This document shows positions 8,324 through 14,798 of a stretch of 58,560 nucleotides of DNA, piece by piece. The notes under the pieces were generated by a model. The model had not been told where the DNA came from. It saw only the letters and a program-made list of their open reading frames with translations, and made no database searches. The DNA comes from an uncultured Bacteroidales bacterium. GTDB taxonomy: Bacteria > Bacteroidota > Bacteroidia > Bacteroidales > P3. Made by a program: the position numbers and the translations under genes. Positions within the stretch are counted from its first letter, which is position 1, and each line of letters opens with the position of its first letter. The stretch covers positions 1 through 58,560 of the forward strand of contig CAMVMF010000013.1 in assembly GCA_947168515.1 (NCBI GenBank), given 5' to 3'.

Positions 8324-8831
8324 TAACCTATGTCGTAGACAAAGGCCATTATTCAGAAGTACTATCACGCTGTGAGAAGGTTAAGCACGACCTATGGATA
8401 GGCACGGCTGACTTGAAAGACCTTTATGTCAGCAGTGGCAAAAATGTCATCCCATTCTTATCGGTCATCGACAAACTTCTCAAACGGGGTGTTGAGGTAA
8501 GACTTCTTCACGCTAAAGAGCCAGGCGAAAACTTCCGAACCGACTTCGACAAGTACCCTGGGTTGTGGTCGAAACTGGAACGCAAACTCTGTCCACGTGT
8601 ACACTGTAAGATAATGATATTCGATTGTTTCGTGGCTTACATAGGCTCCGCCAACCTCACGGGTGCTGGTATTAGAAAGGGGACGGAAACCGTAATTTTG
8701 AGGCTGGTATACTCACGGATGAGCCCTCTCTGGTAGATGCAGCTGCCGACCATCTTGATAGCGTGTGGCAGGGTATACACTGTGCAAAATGCAAGAGGAA
8801 GGACTTTTGCGGAGACAGGATTTCCAAATAA
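8320..8831 (+). pseudogene. phospholipase D-like nuclease, single-base frameshift
   Basis: The product up to 8680 is a small PLD-family protein. The single HKD-type motif is 'VHCKIMIFDCFVAYIGSANL', with its Ser-Ala-Asn and TGAG trailer. The original frame breaks in the run GGGG near 8678-8681. Adding one G restores 'IRKGDGNRNFEAGILTDEPS' and a cysteine-containing tail ending at 8829-8831, giving about 171 residues, the family's normal RNFE-containing continuation. The frame as written ends at 8736. With one HKD motif the protein would work as a dimer. It overlaps the PD-(D/E)XK gene by 4 bases. Whether the frameshift is real needs read support. Confidence 0.75.
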
Positions 8832-8839
8832 AAACGCCC

Positions 8840-8875
8840 TATGACACGAAATGACGAATCTGTGTGGTATTTTTG
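8840..8875 (+). promoter_or_regulatory. island operator-promoter, site 2
   Basis: The 19-mer TATGACACGAAATGACGAA (8840-8858), a 9-nt spacer, and TATTTTTG (8868-8875). This is the weakest of the four operator copies but has the same geometry. Because the -7 element covers the ATG-like codon at 8864, the downstream gene must start later, at 8903. Confidence 0.7.
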
Positions 8876-8902
8876 CATCTCGAAAGAAACACAGAAGAGA
8901 TA

Positions 8903-9397
8903 ATGAAAGATTTTGCAGCTATAGATTTTGAGACGGCAAACGAAAATCGTTCCAGCGTGTGTAGTGTGGGTGTGGTTGTTGTTCGGGATGGAGTGATGGC
9001 GGACAGCTTCTACAGTCTCATCAAACCAGAACCCAACTATTACAGATGGTTCTGTCAGAAAGTGCATGGGTTAGGCCATGAAGATACGGATGATGCGGAA
9101 GCGTTTCCGAAAGTGTGGGCGAAGGTGGAGCCATTGATAAAAGGTCTTCCCTTGGTTGCCCATAACAAACAATTCGATGAGGGTTGTCTCCGTGAGGTAA
9201 TGGAGGTGTATCAGATGGACTGGCCGGACTACCAGTTCTATTGTACGCTTGAAGCATCAAGAAAGATGCTTCCGGGTTTGGAGAACTACCAGTTGCACAC
9301 GGTGTCTGCCGCTTGTGGCTATGACCTGGAACACCATCATCACGCTCTGGCTGATGCAGAGGCCTGTGCTGCCATTGCAATTAAACTTGGACTTTGA
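8903..9397 (+). CDS. DnaQ-like 3'-5' exonuclease (DEDDh)
   Basis: A 164-residue exonuclease-domain protein related to the DNA polymerase III epsilon subunit. Motif I is DFETA (residues 8-12), motif II is the 'HNKQFDEGCL' region, and motif III is 'HHHALADAEACA' with the histidine and final aspartate of the DEDDh class. It degrades 3' ends of DNA or RNA in an Mg-dependent way. The start at 8903 is preferred over 8864 because the promoter TATTTTTG lies at 8868-8875. It is a single-gene unit with its own operator-type promoter. It converges with the WYL gene across a hairpin at 9421-9444. Exonucleases of this group accompany several defence systems. Confidence 0.85.
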   Translation: MKDFAAIDFETANENRSSVCSVGVVVVRDGVMADSFYSLIKPEPNYYRWFCQKVHGLGHEDTDDAEAFPKVWAKVEPLIKGLPLVAHNKQFDEGCLREVMEVYQMDWPDYQFYCTLEASRKMLPGLENYQLHTVSAACGYDLEHHHHALADAEACAAIAIKLGL

Positions 9398-9420
9398 TTT
9401 TATTTGTGAATAACCGATGC

Positions 9421-9444
9421 CGGGCATCCAGATTTGGATACCCG
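9421..9444. terminator. convergent hairpin between exonuclease and WYL genes
   Basis: CGGGCATCC / GGATACCCG with a six-base loop (one mismatch) stands between two converging genes. It is a plausible two-way terminator, though without a strong T run. Confidence 0.5.
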
Positions 9445-9451
9445 TAATCAT

Positions 9452-10363
9452 TTATTCTTCGTCTTCCTTATACATCGCCACCATTGCCCTCGCTTCTTCT
9501 CTTATCTCATTTCTCAAAGACTCCGGTTTAAGCACTTCAACAGTACTACCTAATGAGAGAATTCGTTGTCGTAGTTCATATGAGGGTCGTACACGTAAGG
9601 CAAAGAGGGCGAACCCTTCGTATCTACTTGTCAATTCCATCTGGGAACGGTGCAGAGGTAAGGAACGTAGGTAGTTCGCCTGATGAGCTTCTACTTTTAA
9701 CCAAACACTTTCCACGTCGCCATCACCAATTGTGATACCGAATACTCCCTCAAACATTTCCTCTAAATTGAAATTGGGGTCTTGATGAAATGTTTCTTCT
9801 TTTATCTCAAATTTACTGATTCGGTCGAGCGCAAGAATAATATATGGCATATCTTTCTTGTATCGACCAATAAGATACCATCGCCTCTCAAACATTTTAA
9901 TGGCGTGTGGTTGAAAATCAAAATAATGGGTTTCCGTATCAGCCCAATAGGGTTTATAGTCAAACTCAACCTTACGATGTTCTTTCAATGACTGAAGGAT
10001 GGCGGGAAGATGTTCTGTGTTGGTGTTTTCAATGCTTATATATTGTGCTGTATCTTTGCTGTCGATTATGACCCTATTCACAGCGATGGAATCCATTAAC
10101 CAACGTCGGAAATAGTCATTGTCTCCATTGTCAGATATACGGTAGCGAAACTCGCTTCCAGTGGAATAACATTCAATTTCTATGCCGAAGATATCTTTCA
10201 CTTCCTTACGATGACGATGGAATGTACGACCATTGTATTTTTCACCGTTGCTTATATCATCATCGTACTCGTATGCATCGGAAACCTGTTTTATGGTAAG
10301 ACCGGTGTCTCCAGACCGCATCAAGGTGTCCACGAGCCAGATGTATTTCTTTAGAGGGTTCAT
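9452..10363 (-). CDS. WYL-domain transcriptional regulator (BrxR/CapW-like layout)
   Basis: A 303-residue regulator when started at the Met at 10363. The longer frame from 10399 adds 12 residues with no family support. The N-terminal 75 residues form a winged helix ('TIKQVSDAYEYDD', 'GRTFHRHRKEV'). The central WYL domain has 'HRKVEFDYKPYW' and 'FERRWYLIGRYKKD', followed by a C-terminal extension (WCX-like) to the end. WYL regulators bind nucleic-acid or nucleotide signals and repress or activate defence operons such as BREX and CBASS from inverted repeats. It is the last gene of the reverse cluster and lies in the middle of the four operator sites. It is the likely regulator of them (inference). 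Confidence 0.85.
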   Translation of the reverse strand: MNPLKKYIWLVDTLMRSGDTGLTIKQVSDAYEYDDDISNGEKYNGRTFHRHRKEVKDIFGIEIECYSTGSEFRYRISDNGDNDYFRRWLMDSIAVNRVIIDSKDTAQYISIENTNTEHLPAILQSLKEHRKVEFDYKPYWADTETHYFDFQPHAIKMFERRWYLIGRYKKDMPYIILALDRISKFEIKEETFHQDPNFNLEEMFEGVFGITIGDGDVESVWLKVEAHQANYLRSLPLHRSQMELTSRYEGFALFALRVRPSYELRQRILSLGSTVEVLKPESLRNEIREEARAMVAMYKEDEE

Positions 10364-10410
10364 CTTCGTATTTTTTTCATTTAGAAAATAATAACGCATA
10401 AAACGCTATT

Positions 10411-10752
10411 TTATTGTGGAGCTACCCTTTGTTGTTTCTTAATGGACTTTTGGAGTTTCACGAACAATGCAAGTTTATTTCGGGTGGTTTTTATTTCTTC
10501 TTTTGCTTCAGCAATTTCCTTCTCAGCATCTGCTATTGTCTGTCTGCAACCTTCGATTACATCTTCTTTTGCCTCGCATAGATACTTCATTTCCCGTATC
10601 TCAGCATCCAGAAAACTACCATATTCTTTTCTCCATTCTTCTGGTGGAATGGAAAGCATCGTTTGGCAATATTCCTTGGGGTCTCTGATGGACAAGGACC
10701 AAAGTTTCATATACTTATTGTATGTCTGTTTAGCCACTGTGGTTTTCATCAC
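10411..10752 (-). CDS. coiled-coil protein, 113 aa
   Basis: A small charged protein. Residues about 50-105 are a long coiled coil ('CRQTIADAEKEIAEAKEEIK'), ending in a basic tail 'KSIKKQQRVAPQ'. The N-terminal half has 'YMKLWSLSIRDPKEYCQTML'. No known family. It lies upstream of the WYL gene (47 bases to the preferred start) and downstream of the Trp-repeat gene, from which it is separated by a hairpin at 10776-10816. Start may be the first or second Met (10752 or 10749). Confidence 0.65.
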   Translation of the reverse strand: MMKTTVAKQTYNKYMKLWSLSIRDPKEYCQTMLSIPPEEWRKEYGSFLDAEIREMKYLCEAKEDVIEGCRQTIADAEKEIAEAKEEIKTTRNKLALFVKLQKSIKKQQRVAPQ

Positions 10753-10775
10753 TTATATAATTATTGGAAAACAAA

Positions 10776-10816
10776 GAACGTCCACATTATTAAACAACTC
10801 TTTTTTGTGGACGTTC
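10776..10816 (-). terminator. hairpin after the Trp-repeat gene
   Basis: Perfect 10-bp inverted repeat GAACGTCCAC / GTGGACGTTC with a 21-base loop. On the minus strand it is followed by TTTGTTTTCC. It lies directly after the gene at 10829-11356 and may reduce read-through into the coiled-coil and WYL genes. Confidence 0.5.
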
Positions 10817-10828
10817 CTTACTATTAGA

Positions 10829-11356
10829 TTAGCAGTGGCTCGTGAGTTCTTTCTTTATTATCTCGGCTTCCTTTTCCACCAACTCATTTGCAAGACGAGA
10901 ACCTTCAATGAAAGCGTTCAGCGGAATGTGGCAACGGTATTTCTCGAGGAACTCCTTGGTGTAGAATTCTTCTCGACGCCAACAGTCTATCAGTTCCGCC
11001 CAATCCCATTTATCTATAAACCGGTCAATGAAAGTGAAGTCCAGTTTCAAGTTGGAGTTCCTGGACAACGCACGCCAATTCCAACGGTTCACGAAATATG
11101 CAATAACATCTGGCGTGAGCAAGAATTCGTTGCCACTTTCCGATAGTTCTTCCCAGTTAAGGCGGTCTGCCCATTTCTCGATGAGTTTTACAGTCCAATG
11201 GATTTCGCTGTTCTTGGAAACCTCATTCCAGTTCAGCTTGTCGGCATAACGCTCCAGCATTTCTTCGGTCAGACCGAAGTTGCCGGAAATGTCGCTCCAC
11301 GCCTTTGCACTGATGATACTTTGAATCATTTCGTCGCTTACTTGATTACAAGTCAT
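10829..11356 (-). CDS. tryptophan-repeat protein, 175 aa
   Basis: The protein is built of about four units of 30-33 residues with the pattern 'LIEKWADRLNWEELS-x(n)-N': a helix ending D/N-x-W, then W-x-x-LS/VS, a short loop and the next helix. Examples are 'YADKLNWNEVSKNSE', 'WADRLNWEELSESGNE', 'FVNRWNWRALSRNSN' and 'FIDKWDWAEL'. Similar W-rich helical repeats occur in uncharacterised proteins of bacteria and large viruses and usually serve protein binding. The C-terminus is a charged helix. It sits 98 bases after the small gene at 11455. No enzyme motif is visible. Confidence 0.7.
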   Translation of the reverse strand: MTCNQVSDEMIQSIISAKAWSDISGNFGLTEEMLERYADKLNWNEVSKNSEIHWTVKLIEKWADRLNWEELSESGNEFLLTPDVIAYFVNRWNWRALSRNSNLKLDFTFIDRFIDKWDWAELIDCWRREEFYTKEFLEKYRCHIPLNAFIEGSRLANELVEKEAEIIKKELTSHC

Positions 11357-11454
11357 ATTAATTCCTCCTTTTTTAATGTTATATAATTGTTTTATTCTGT
11401 TGAAATCAGTTCCTTTGATTTGTAGAAACCCTCTCTTTTTATTTGATTGATTCG

Positions 11455-11796
11455 CTACTGTTCCAGAAGACTATTTAGCTTGTTCCATTTGGAAATCTCT
11501 TTGTCGCAGTTTTCTCGGTTAAAATAATATGCCAGTTCTTCAATTGTCAGGTCAAGGAGAAAGTCAGCCTCAGCTGGACCAATACCAAGCGTTGAGCGAA
11601 GTCTTTTGCTCGCTTGTTTCTGGGAGGGTGCATTCTGCACTGTACTGACAACTTCCTCAATGTTGTAGTTTATCTGACCAAAGACGGCAAGTTCCGCTAA
11701 TCTGGTTTCTATATACTCCGGTGTGACAGGCTGCACCTTTATGCTGATTGTGCCGTCATCCGATGTCGTGATGATTGGCTTTGAATAAAGTTCCAT
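11455..11796 (-). CDS. small protein recalling the GyrA/ParC coiled-coil region (paralogue 1)
   Basis: 113 residues. The segment 'ASKRLRSTLGIGPAEADFLL' followed by 'DLTIEELAYYF' and 'DKEISKWNKLNSLLEQ' parallels the GyrA/ParC tower pattern in which an 'L(S/T)..QA..IL-D-x-RL..L' turn is followed by a returning helix with 'E...L...L'. The neighbouring product (11803-12168) has the same pattern, so the two look like relatives. No active-site tyrosine region or DNA gate is present. Possible roles, such as mimicry or binding of a topoisomerase, are speculation. It starts 6 bases after the stop of its neighbour, so it is in the same operon. Confidence 0.6.
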   Translation of the reverse strand: MELYSKPIITTSDDGTISIKVQPVTPEYIETRLAELAVFGQINYNIEEVVSTVQNAPSQKQASKRLRSTLGIGPAEADFLLDLTIEELAYYFNRENCDKEISKWNKLNSLLEQ

Positions 11797-11802
11797 AATT
11801 TG

Positions 11803-12168
11803 TTATTTATCCAGAACATCTTGCATCTCTTGCAGCAGTCGTTGCAAGGTTTTCAGACGTTCTACTTGATTGTAATACTCGTGTTTGTCGAAATACAGGG
11901 GAACTTCTCGGAATGGCAAGGTCTGTACCAGCAAACCTTGTCGGTCTGTAAGGTTATACTCCTTCTTCAAAGTCTTTATTCGGTCATCTACAGTAGGGCG
12001 TTTAACTACCAAATCGGCAATCACCTGTGGGCTAAAACCAATCTTCTCAAAAGCGACAGCATTTTGAAGGAAGTCTCCAACCACAACGGGCGTAAGTTCC
12101 ACATATTGTGATTCAACTCCTGGAAGCCCCAAGGAAAAAGTAGTTGCATACAAGGTCATAAGGCTCAA
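11803..12168 (-). CDS. small protein recalling the GyrA/ParC coiled-coil region (paralogue 2)
   Basis: 121 residues with N-terminal 'YATTFSLGLPGVESQYVELT'. The C-terminal half 'IKTLKKEYNLTDRQGLLVQT' then 'LPFREVPLYF' and 'KTLQRLLQEMQDVLDK' resembles the turn between the two coiled-coil arms of GyrA/ParC ('LTD.QA..ILD..L..L'). The hydrophobic positions match those of paralogue 1. Its start codon overlaps the stop of the preceding small gene by 4 bases, so translation is probably coupled. Family membership needs profile searches; I infer it from pattern alone. Confidence 0.6.
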   Translation of the reverse strand: MSLMTLYATTFSLGLPGVESQYVELTPVVVGDFLQNAVAFEKIGFSPQVIADLVVKRPTVDDRIKTLKKEYNLTDRQGLLVQTLPFREVPLYFDKHEYYNQVERLKTLQRLLQEMQDVLDK

Positions 12169-12386
12169 TCTAATTGTTCCACGTTAAAGTATCCTCTGTT
12201 GCAGCAGGCTTTCTTGTAGTCGAAGCCGTAAAGCCTCATATACGCCTCTTGAACCTCGACCGCTCCGTTATAGAAGGGGTCTGACGTGTGTATTTTGGTA
12301 GTGACTACCACAGACATTTCGGGAGTTAATACTGTCCCGTTTGCTCTACGTACCGCTTTGGGTGTAATTCTGAAAACTTTGCTCAT
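12165..12386 (-). CDS. small conserved protein, DUF6140-like
   Basis: 73 residues when started at the Met at 12386 (a Met two codons earlier, at 12392, is also possible). The frame open to 12437 cannot be used because the promoter TATTTTTG lies at 12442-12435. The pattern 'RITPKAVRRANGTVLTPEMS', then V-rich strand, then 'AYMRLYGFDYKKA' recalls the short Bacteroidales family DUF6140 often found on mobile elements beside DUF932 genes; this assignment is tentative. It is the first gene of the second reverse operon. Confidence 0.65.
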   Translation of the reverse strand: MSKVFRITPKAVRRANGTVLTPEMSVVVTTKIHTSDPFYNGAVEVQEAYMRLYGFDYKKACCNRGYFNVEQLD

Positions 12387-12434
12387 AATCATTAAGTTTA
12401 ATGTTGATACACTGTTTTTATTTCTTTCGGGATG

Positions 12435-12470
12435 CAAAAATACACAAGCGTTATGTCAAATCGTGACATA
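12435..12470 (-). promoter_or_regulatory. island operator-promoter, site 3 (perfect palindrome)
   Basis: In transcription orientation TATGTCACGATTTGACATA (12470-12452) has perfect 7-bp arms TATGTCA / TGACATA around five bases. Nine nt later comes TATTTTTG (12442-12435). It sits between the DUF932 stop and the small gene starting at 12386, giving the downstream half of the reverse cluster its own promoter. Confidence 0.85.
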
Positions 12471-12479
12471 GTGTTTTGT

Positions 12480-13574
12480 TTAAGCCATTAACAGGGCAAA
12501 TCCTTTTTGAACTCTCTCACTTGCAGAGCCGTTAATGATAGACTTAAAACGGCGTGTGGCTCTGACTTCTGGTGTATCCTTGGATGAACCAAAGAATACA
12601 CTATTAGCATAATGAGTTGTTAGTCCATTGTAGAGCCATAGTTTAGTGCCCCTGTTCTCGTTTTGCCCCACTCCGCTTTCTATTGAGTTTTGCAATTCCC
12701 ATATTCTTTTCTTTGTGACTTCAGCAATAGAATCCACCGACTGAATATTCCATTTGTTCAGTCGTGCTTGCTCTATTTGTCTGGCTTCATCAAGGATTAC
12801 ATTGACGGCAAACTCGGCCACATCTTCGTGGGTGACACGTTGCAAACGGAGATAGTCCAACGAATCAACAAATTCCTTCGAGTATTTGGTATGAAGGCCC
12901 ATAATTCTCTTGACAATATCCTGATTGTCGGTTCGTGTCAGGTCAATTTTCTCCATAACATTCTTTGAGTGACGGAATGTCATTTTGTTGTGAGAACGTA
13001 GGGCGGCATTAAGGCAATTCTGACAAATCAATCGGATAGGTGTAATAACAACCGTCACAGCACTCGAAGTGTCGTGTGAGGTATGGAACATAACATACTC
13101 ATCAATGCCAGAATCACCTCCAATACGATAATTGTTCGGCATTTTGGCCGAAAAATATATTGTTGCACCGTGGTTGATTTGCCCACAAGCATCAATGATA
13201 GGCCGACCGCCATTTACATCTGTATTGCACAAAAAATCAATAAACTCGAAAGCGTGGACGTTCTGAACAATGCCGTAGTCTTTCCCGACAACTCCAAGTG
13301 TCTCATCATCTCTTGTGTTCACTGTTGCTTGATGGCTCTGCACTACCATTCTGGATAGAGCCGAAAGAGTTATGTCGGATGGGATTCTCCCATAGGTCAG
13401 AAGAGAACCTAATACTCGTTCCGGCATCCTCATAAGGGGCTGCTTCTCGACTTCAAAATTACCACGAATTGCATCAAGTGCTTCACGTACAGTGACGGGA
13501 TGGTCAAAAGACTTGAATCCAGGAACACCTTCCCAGGCTTTTCTGGGTTCTGTGGGTGAAATGTTTTTTTCCAT
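12480..13574 (-). CDS. DUF932 domain protein (phage/plasmid-like)
   Basis: 364 residues, DUF932 family, with typical segments 'LGVVGKDYGIVQNVHAFEFI', 'VMFHTSHDTSSAVTVVITPI' with RLICQNCLNAAL just after, and a helical C-terminal half. DUF932 proteins are frequent on plasmids, phages and integrative elements, are usually 280-370 residues long, and have no demonstrated activity that I know of. It is the last gene of the AAA+ operon, 4 bases after the 257-aa gene, and immediately precedes operator site 3. Confidence 0.85.
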   Translation of the reverse strand: MEKNISPTEPRKAWEGVPGFKSFDHPVTVREALDAIRGNFEVEKQPLMRMPERVLGSLLTYGRIPSDITLSALSRMVVQSHQATVNTRDDETLGVVGKDYGIVQNVHAFEFIDFLCNTDVNGGRPIIDACGQINHGATIYFSAKMPNNYRIGGDSGIDEYVMFHTSHDTSSAVTVVITPIRLICQNCLNAALRSHNKMTFRHSKNVMEKIDLTRTDNQDIVKRIMGLHTKYSKEFVDSLDYLRLQRVTHEDVAEFAVNVILDEARQIEQARLNKWNIQSVDSIAEVTKKRIWELQNSIESGVGQNENRGTKLWLYNGLTTHYANSVFFGSSKDTPEVRATRRFKSIINGSASERVQKGFALLMA

Positions 13575-13578
13575 AATG

Positions 13579-14352
13579 TCAATTTTTTATCAACTCGAAT
13601 ATATGCTGAATATTATCAATTGTCTCCTTGTCTGCTTCATTCATTATGGGAACCCTTTTGAAAGGTTCCGGTTCCCCAGGGGTAAGAGTGATGAAGTCGG
13701 AACAATCCATACGATAGTCAATACGATAGGTTGTCATTCTTAAGATGTCGGGAATAGAGTAATGCAAATGTGTGCAGAGAGCGTGGATGAGATAGCAGAC
13801 ACAGATATGCTCTAGTTGAGGAATGCAGAGTGGCCCTTCTGCCCAACTGACACCATCTTCGACATTGTCGTGGAGGTTTGTCACGGCATCTATCTCGCTG
13901 GTTTCACAGATGGCATCCAGCATCTCGTGCCAACGTGAGCTGTAATAATTGTCTTCTTCCATAGTAAAGAGAGGCGTGTCATCATCAATGCTTCCGTTTA
14001 AGGCCGTATCTAAATTGAACGAACCTCCATCAAGTCCGCGGATGGCTGCAAATTGGTTATGAAGATGGTTGTGCCATAAAAGGTGCATCTTCTCAAGTTG
14101 TAACAAGGCCGTATTTACCTCCTCAAACCTTTTTACTTCGGAAGGAGTGCAATGCAAAGCAAACATATGATTTAGAATACAGGCACGGGTACTTAATTCC
14201 ATACGGACTTCGCCTTCGCAGTCTCTTGGCCAGTAGTAGCAACTACCGGCATCTTTTGCCAGTCTCATAATTTCATCCTCGCATTGGGCAAGAATCTGTC
14301 GGAGTGTGTCTGCATTGGTAATCTGGTTGATTTCTTCTATATCGCTATACAT
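13579..14352 (-). CDS. uncharacterised protein, 257 aa
   Basis: An acidic, helical protein with no signal peptide. A middle region is rich in His, Trp and Leu ('LEKMHLLWHNHLHNQF') and a later Cys/His-containing stretch reads 'PQLEHICVCYLIHALCTHLH'. Neither forms a recognisable metal motif. The gene lies between the 139-aa gene (15 bases) and DUF932 (4 bases) in one operon led by the AAA+ ATPase. I do not recognise a family. Confidence 0.6.
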   Translation of the reverse strand: MYSDIEEINQITNADTLRQILAQCEDEIMRLAKDAGSCYYWPRDCEGEVRMELSTRACILNHMFALHCTPSEVKRFEEVNTALLQLEKMHLLWHNHLHNQFAAIRGLDGGSFNLDTALNGSIDDDTPLFTMEEDNYYSSRWHEMLDAICETSEIDAVTNLHDNVEDGVSWAEGPLCIPQLEHICVCYLIHALCTHLHYSIPDILRMTTYRIDYRMDCSDFITLTPGEPEPFKRVPIMNEADKETIDNIQHIFELIKN

Positions 14353-14367
14353 AACAAAGGTTTTTCG

Positions 14368-14787
14368 TTAATACCACAAGTAATCATACCATTCAGCGAA
14401 GAGTCGTAAGCCTTTTTTTACACGTTCCTTGTCCTCATCTGTAGCAGTCAAATCACGTGTGTATTTGTCGGCATAATACTCGAAAGCAAAAAGCATATCG
14501 TCAAGCATCTGCTGCCAGATTTTGCATTCATCAACAGGTGACGTAAGTGGCTTCAATCCCTTGGGTTCAACTCCATCGGCAAGTATAGCTGGAGCAACCT
14601 CTTTTTCCTTGATTATCTTTATCAGTTTCTTGAGACGTGGGGCCACATATTTGGCTGTATATACTTCGAGATTCCAGACCTCGGTAATGTCAATCGGACT
14701 ATGGTTTTTCATCAGCCTTGACCACTCGTCTCTACGGACTTTGCGTTTGAGCCTTCTTTGTCTTGCTCGGAATGTCATTTGTTTCAT
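14368..14787 (-). CDS. uncharacterised basic/helical protein, 139 aa
   Basis: The N-terminus is strongly basic ('RARQRRLKRKVRRDEWSRLM'), followed by a helical body with 'VAPRLKKLIKIIKEKEV' and an aromatic C-terminus 'FAEWYDYLWY'. It starts 11 bases after the AAA+ stop codon, so it is surely co-transcribed. The basic N-terminus suggests nucleic-acid binding. No family recognised. Confidence 0.6.
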   Translation of the reverse strand: MKQMTFRARQRRLKRKVRRDEWSRLMKNHSPIDITEVWNLEVYTAKYVAPRLKKLIKIIKEKEVAPAILADGVEPKGLKPLTSPVDECKIWQQMLDDMLFAFEYYADKYTRDLTATDEDKERVKKGLRLFAEWYDYLWY

Positions 14788-14798
14788 ATTGTTGTTCG

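Noticed and set aside
12165..13574. PRTRC plasmid-type gene set
   Set aside because: DUF932 and small genes gave the idea, but no ThiF, ParB or the other PRTRC proteins are present.
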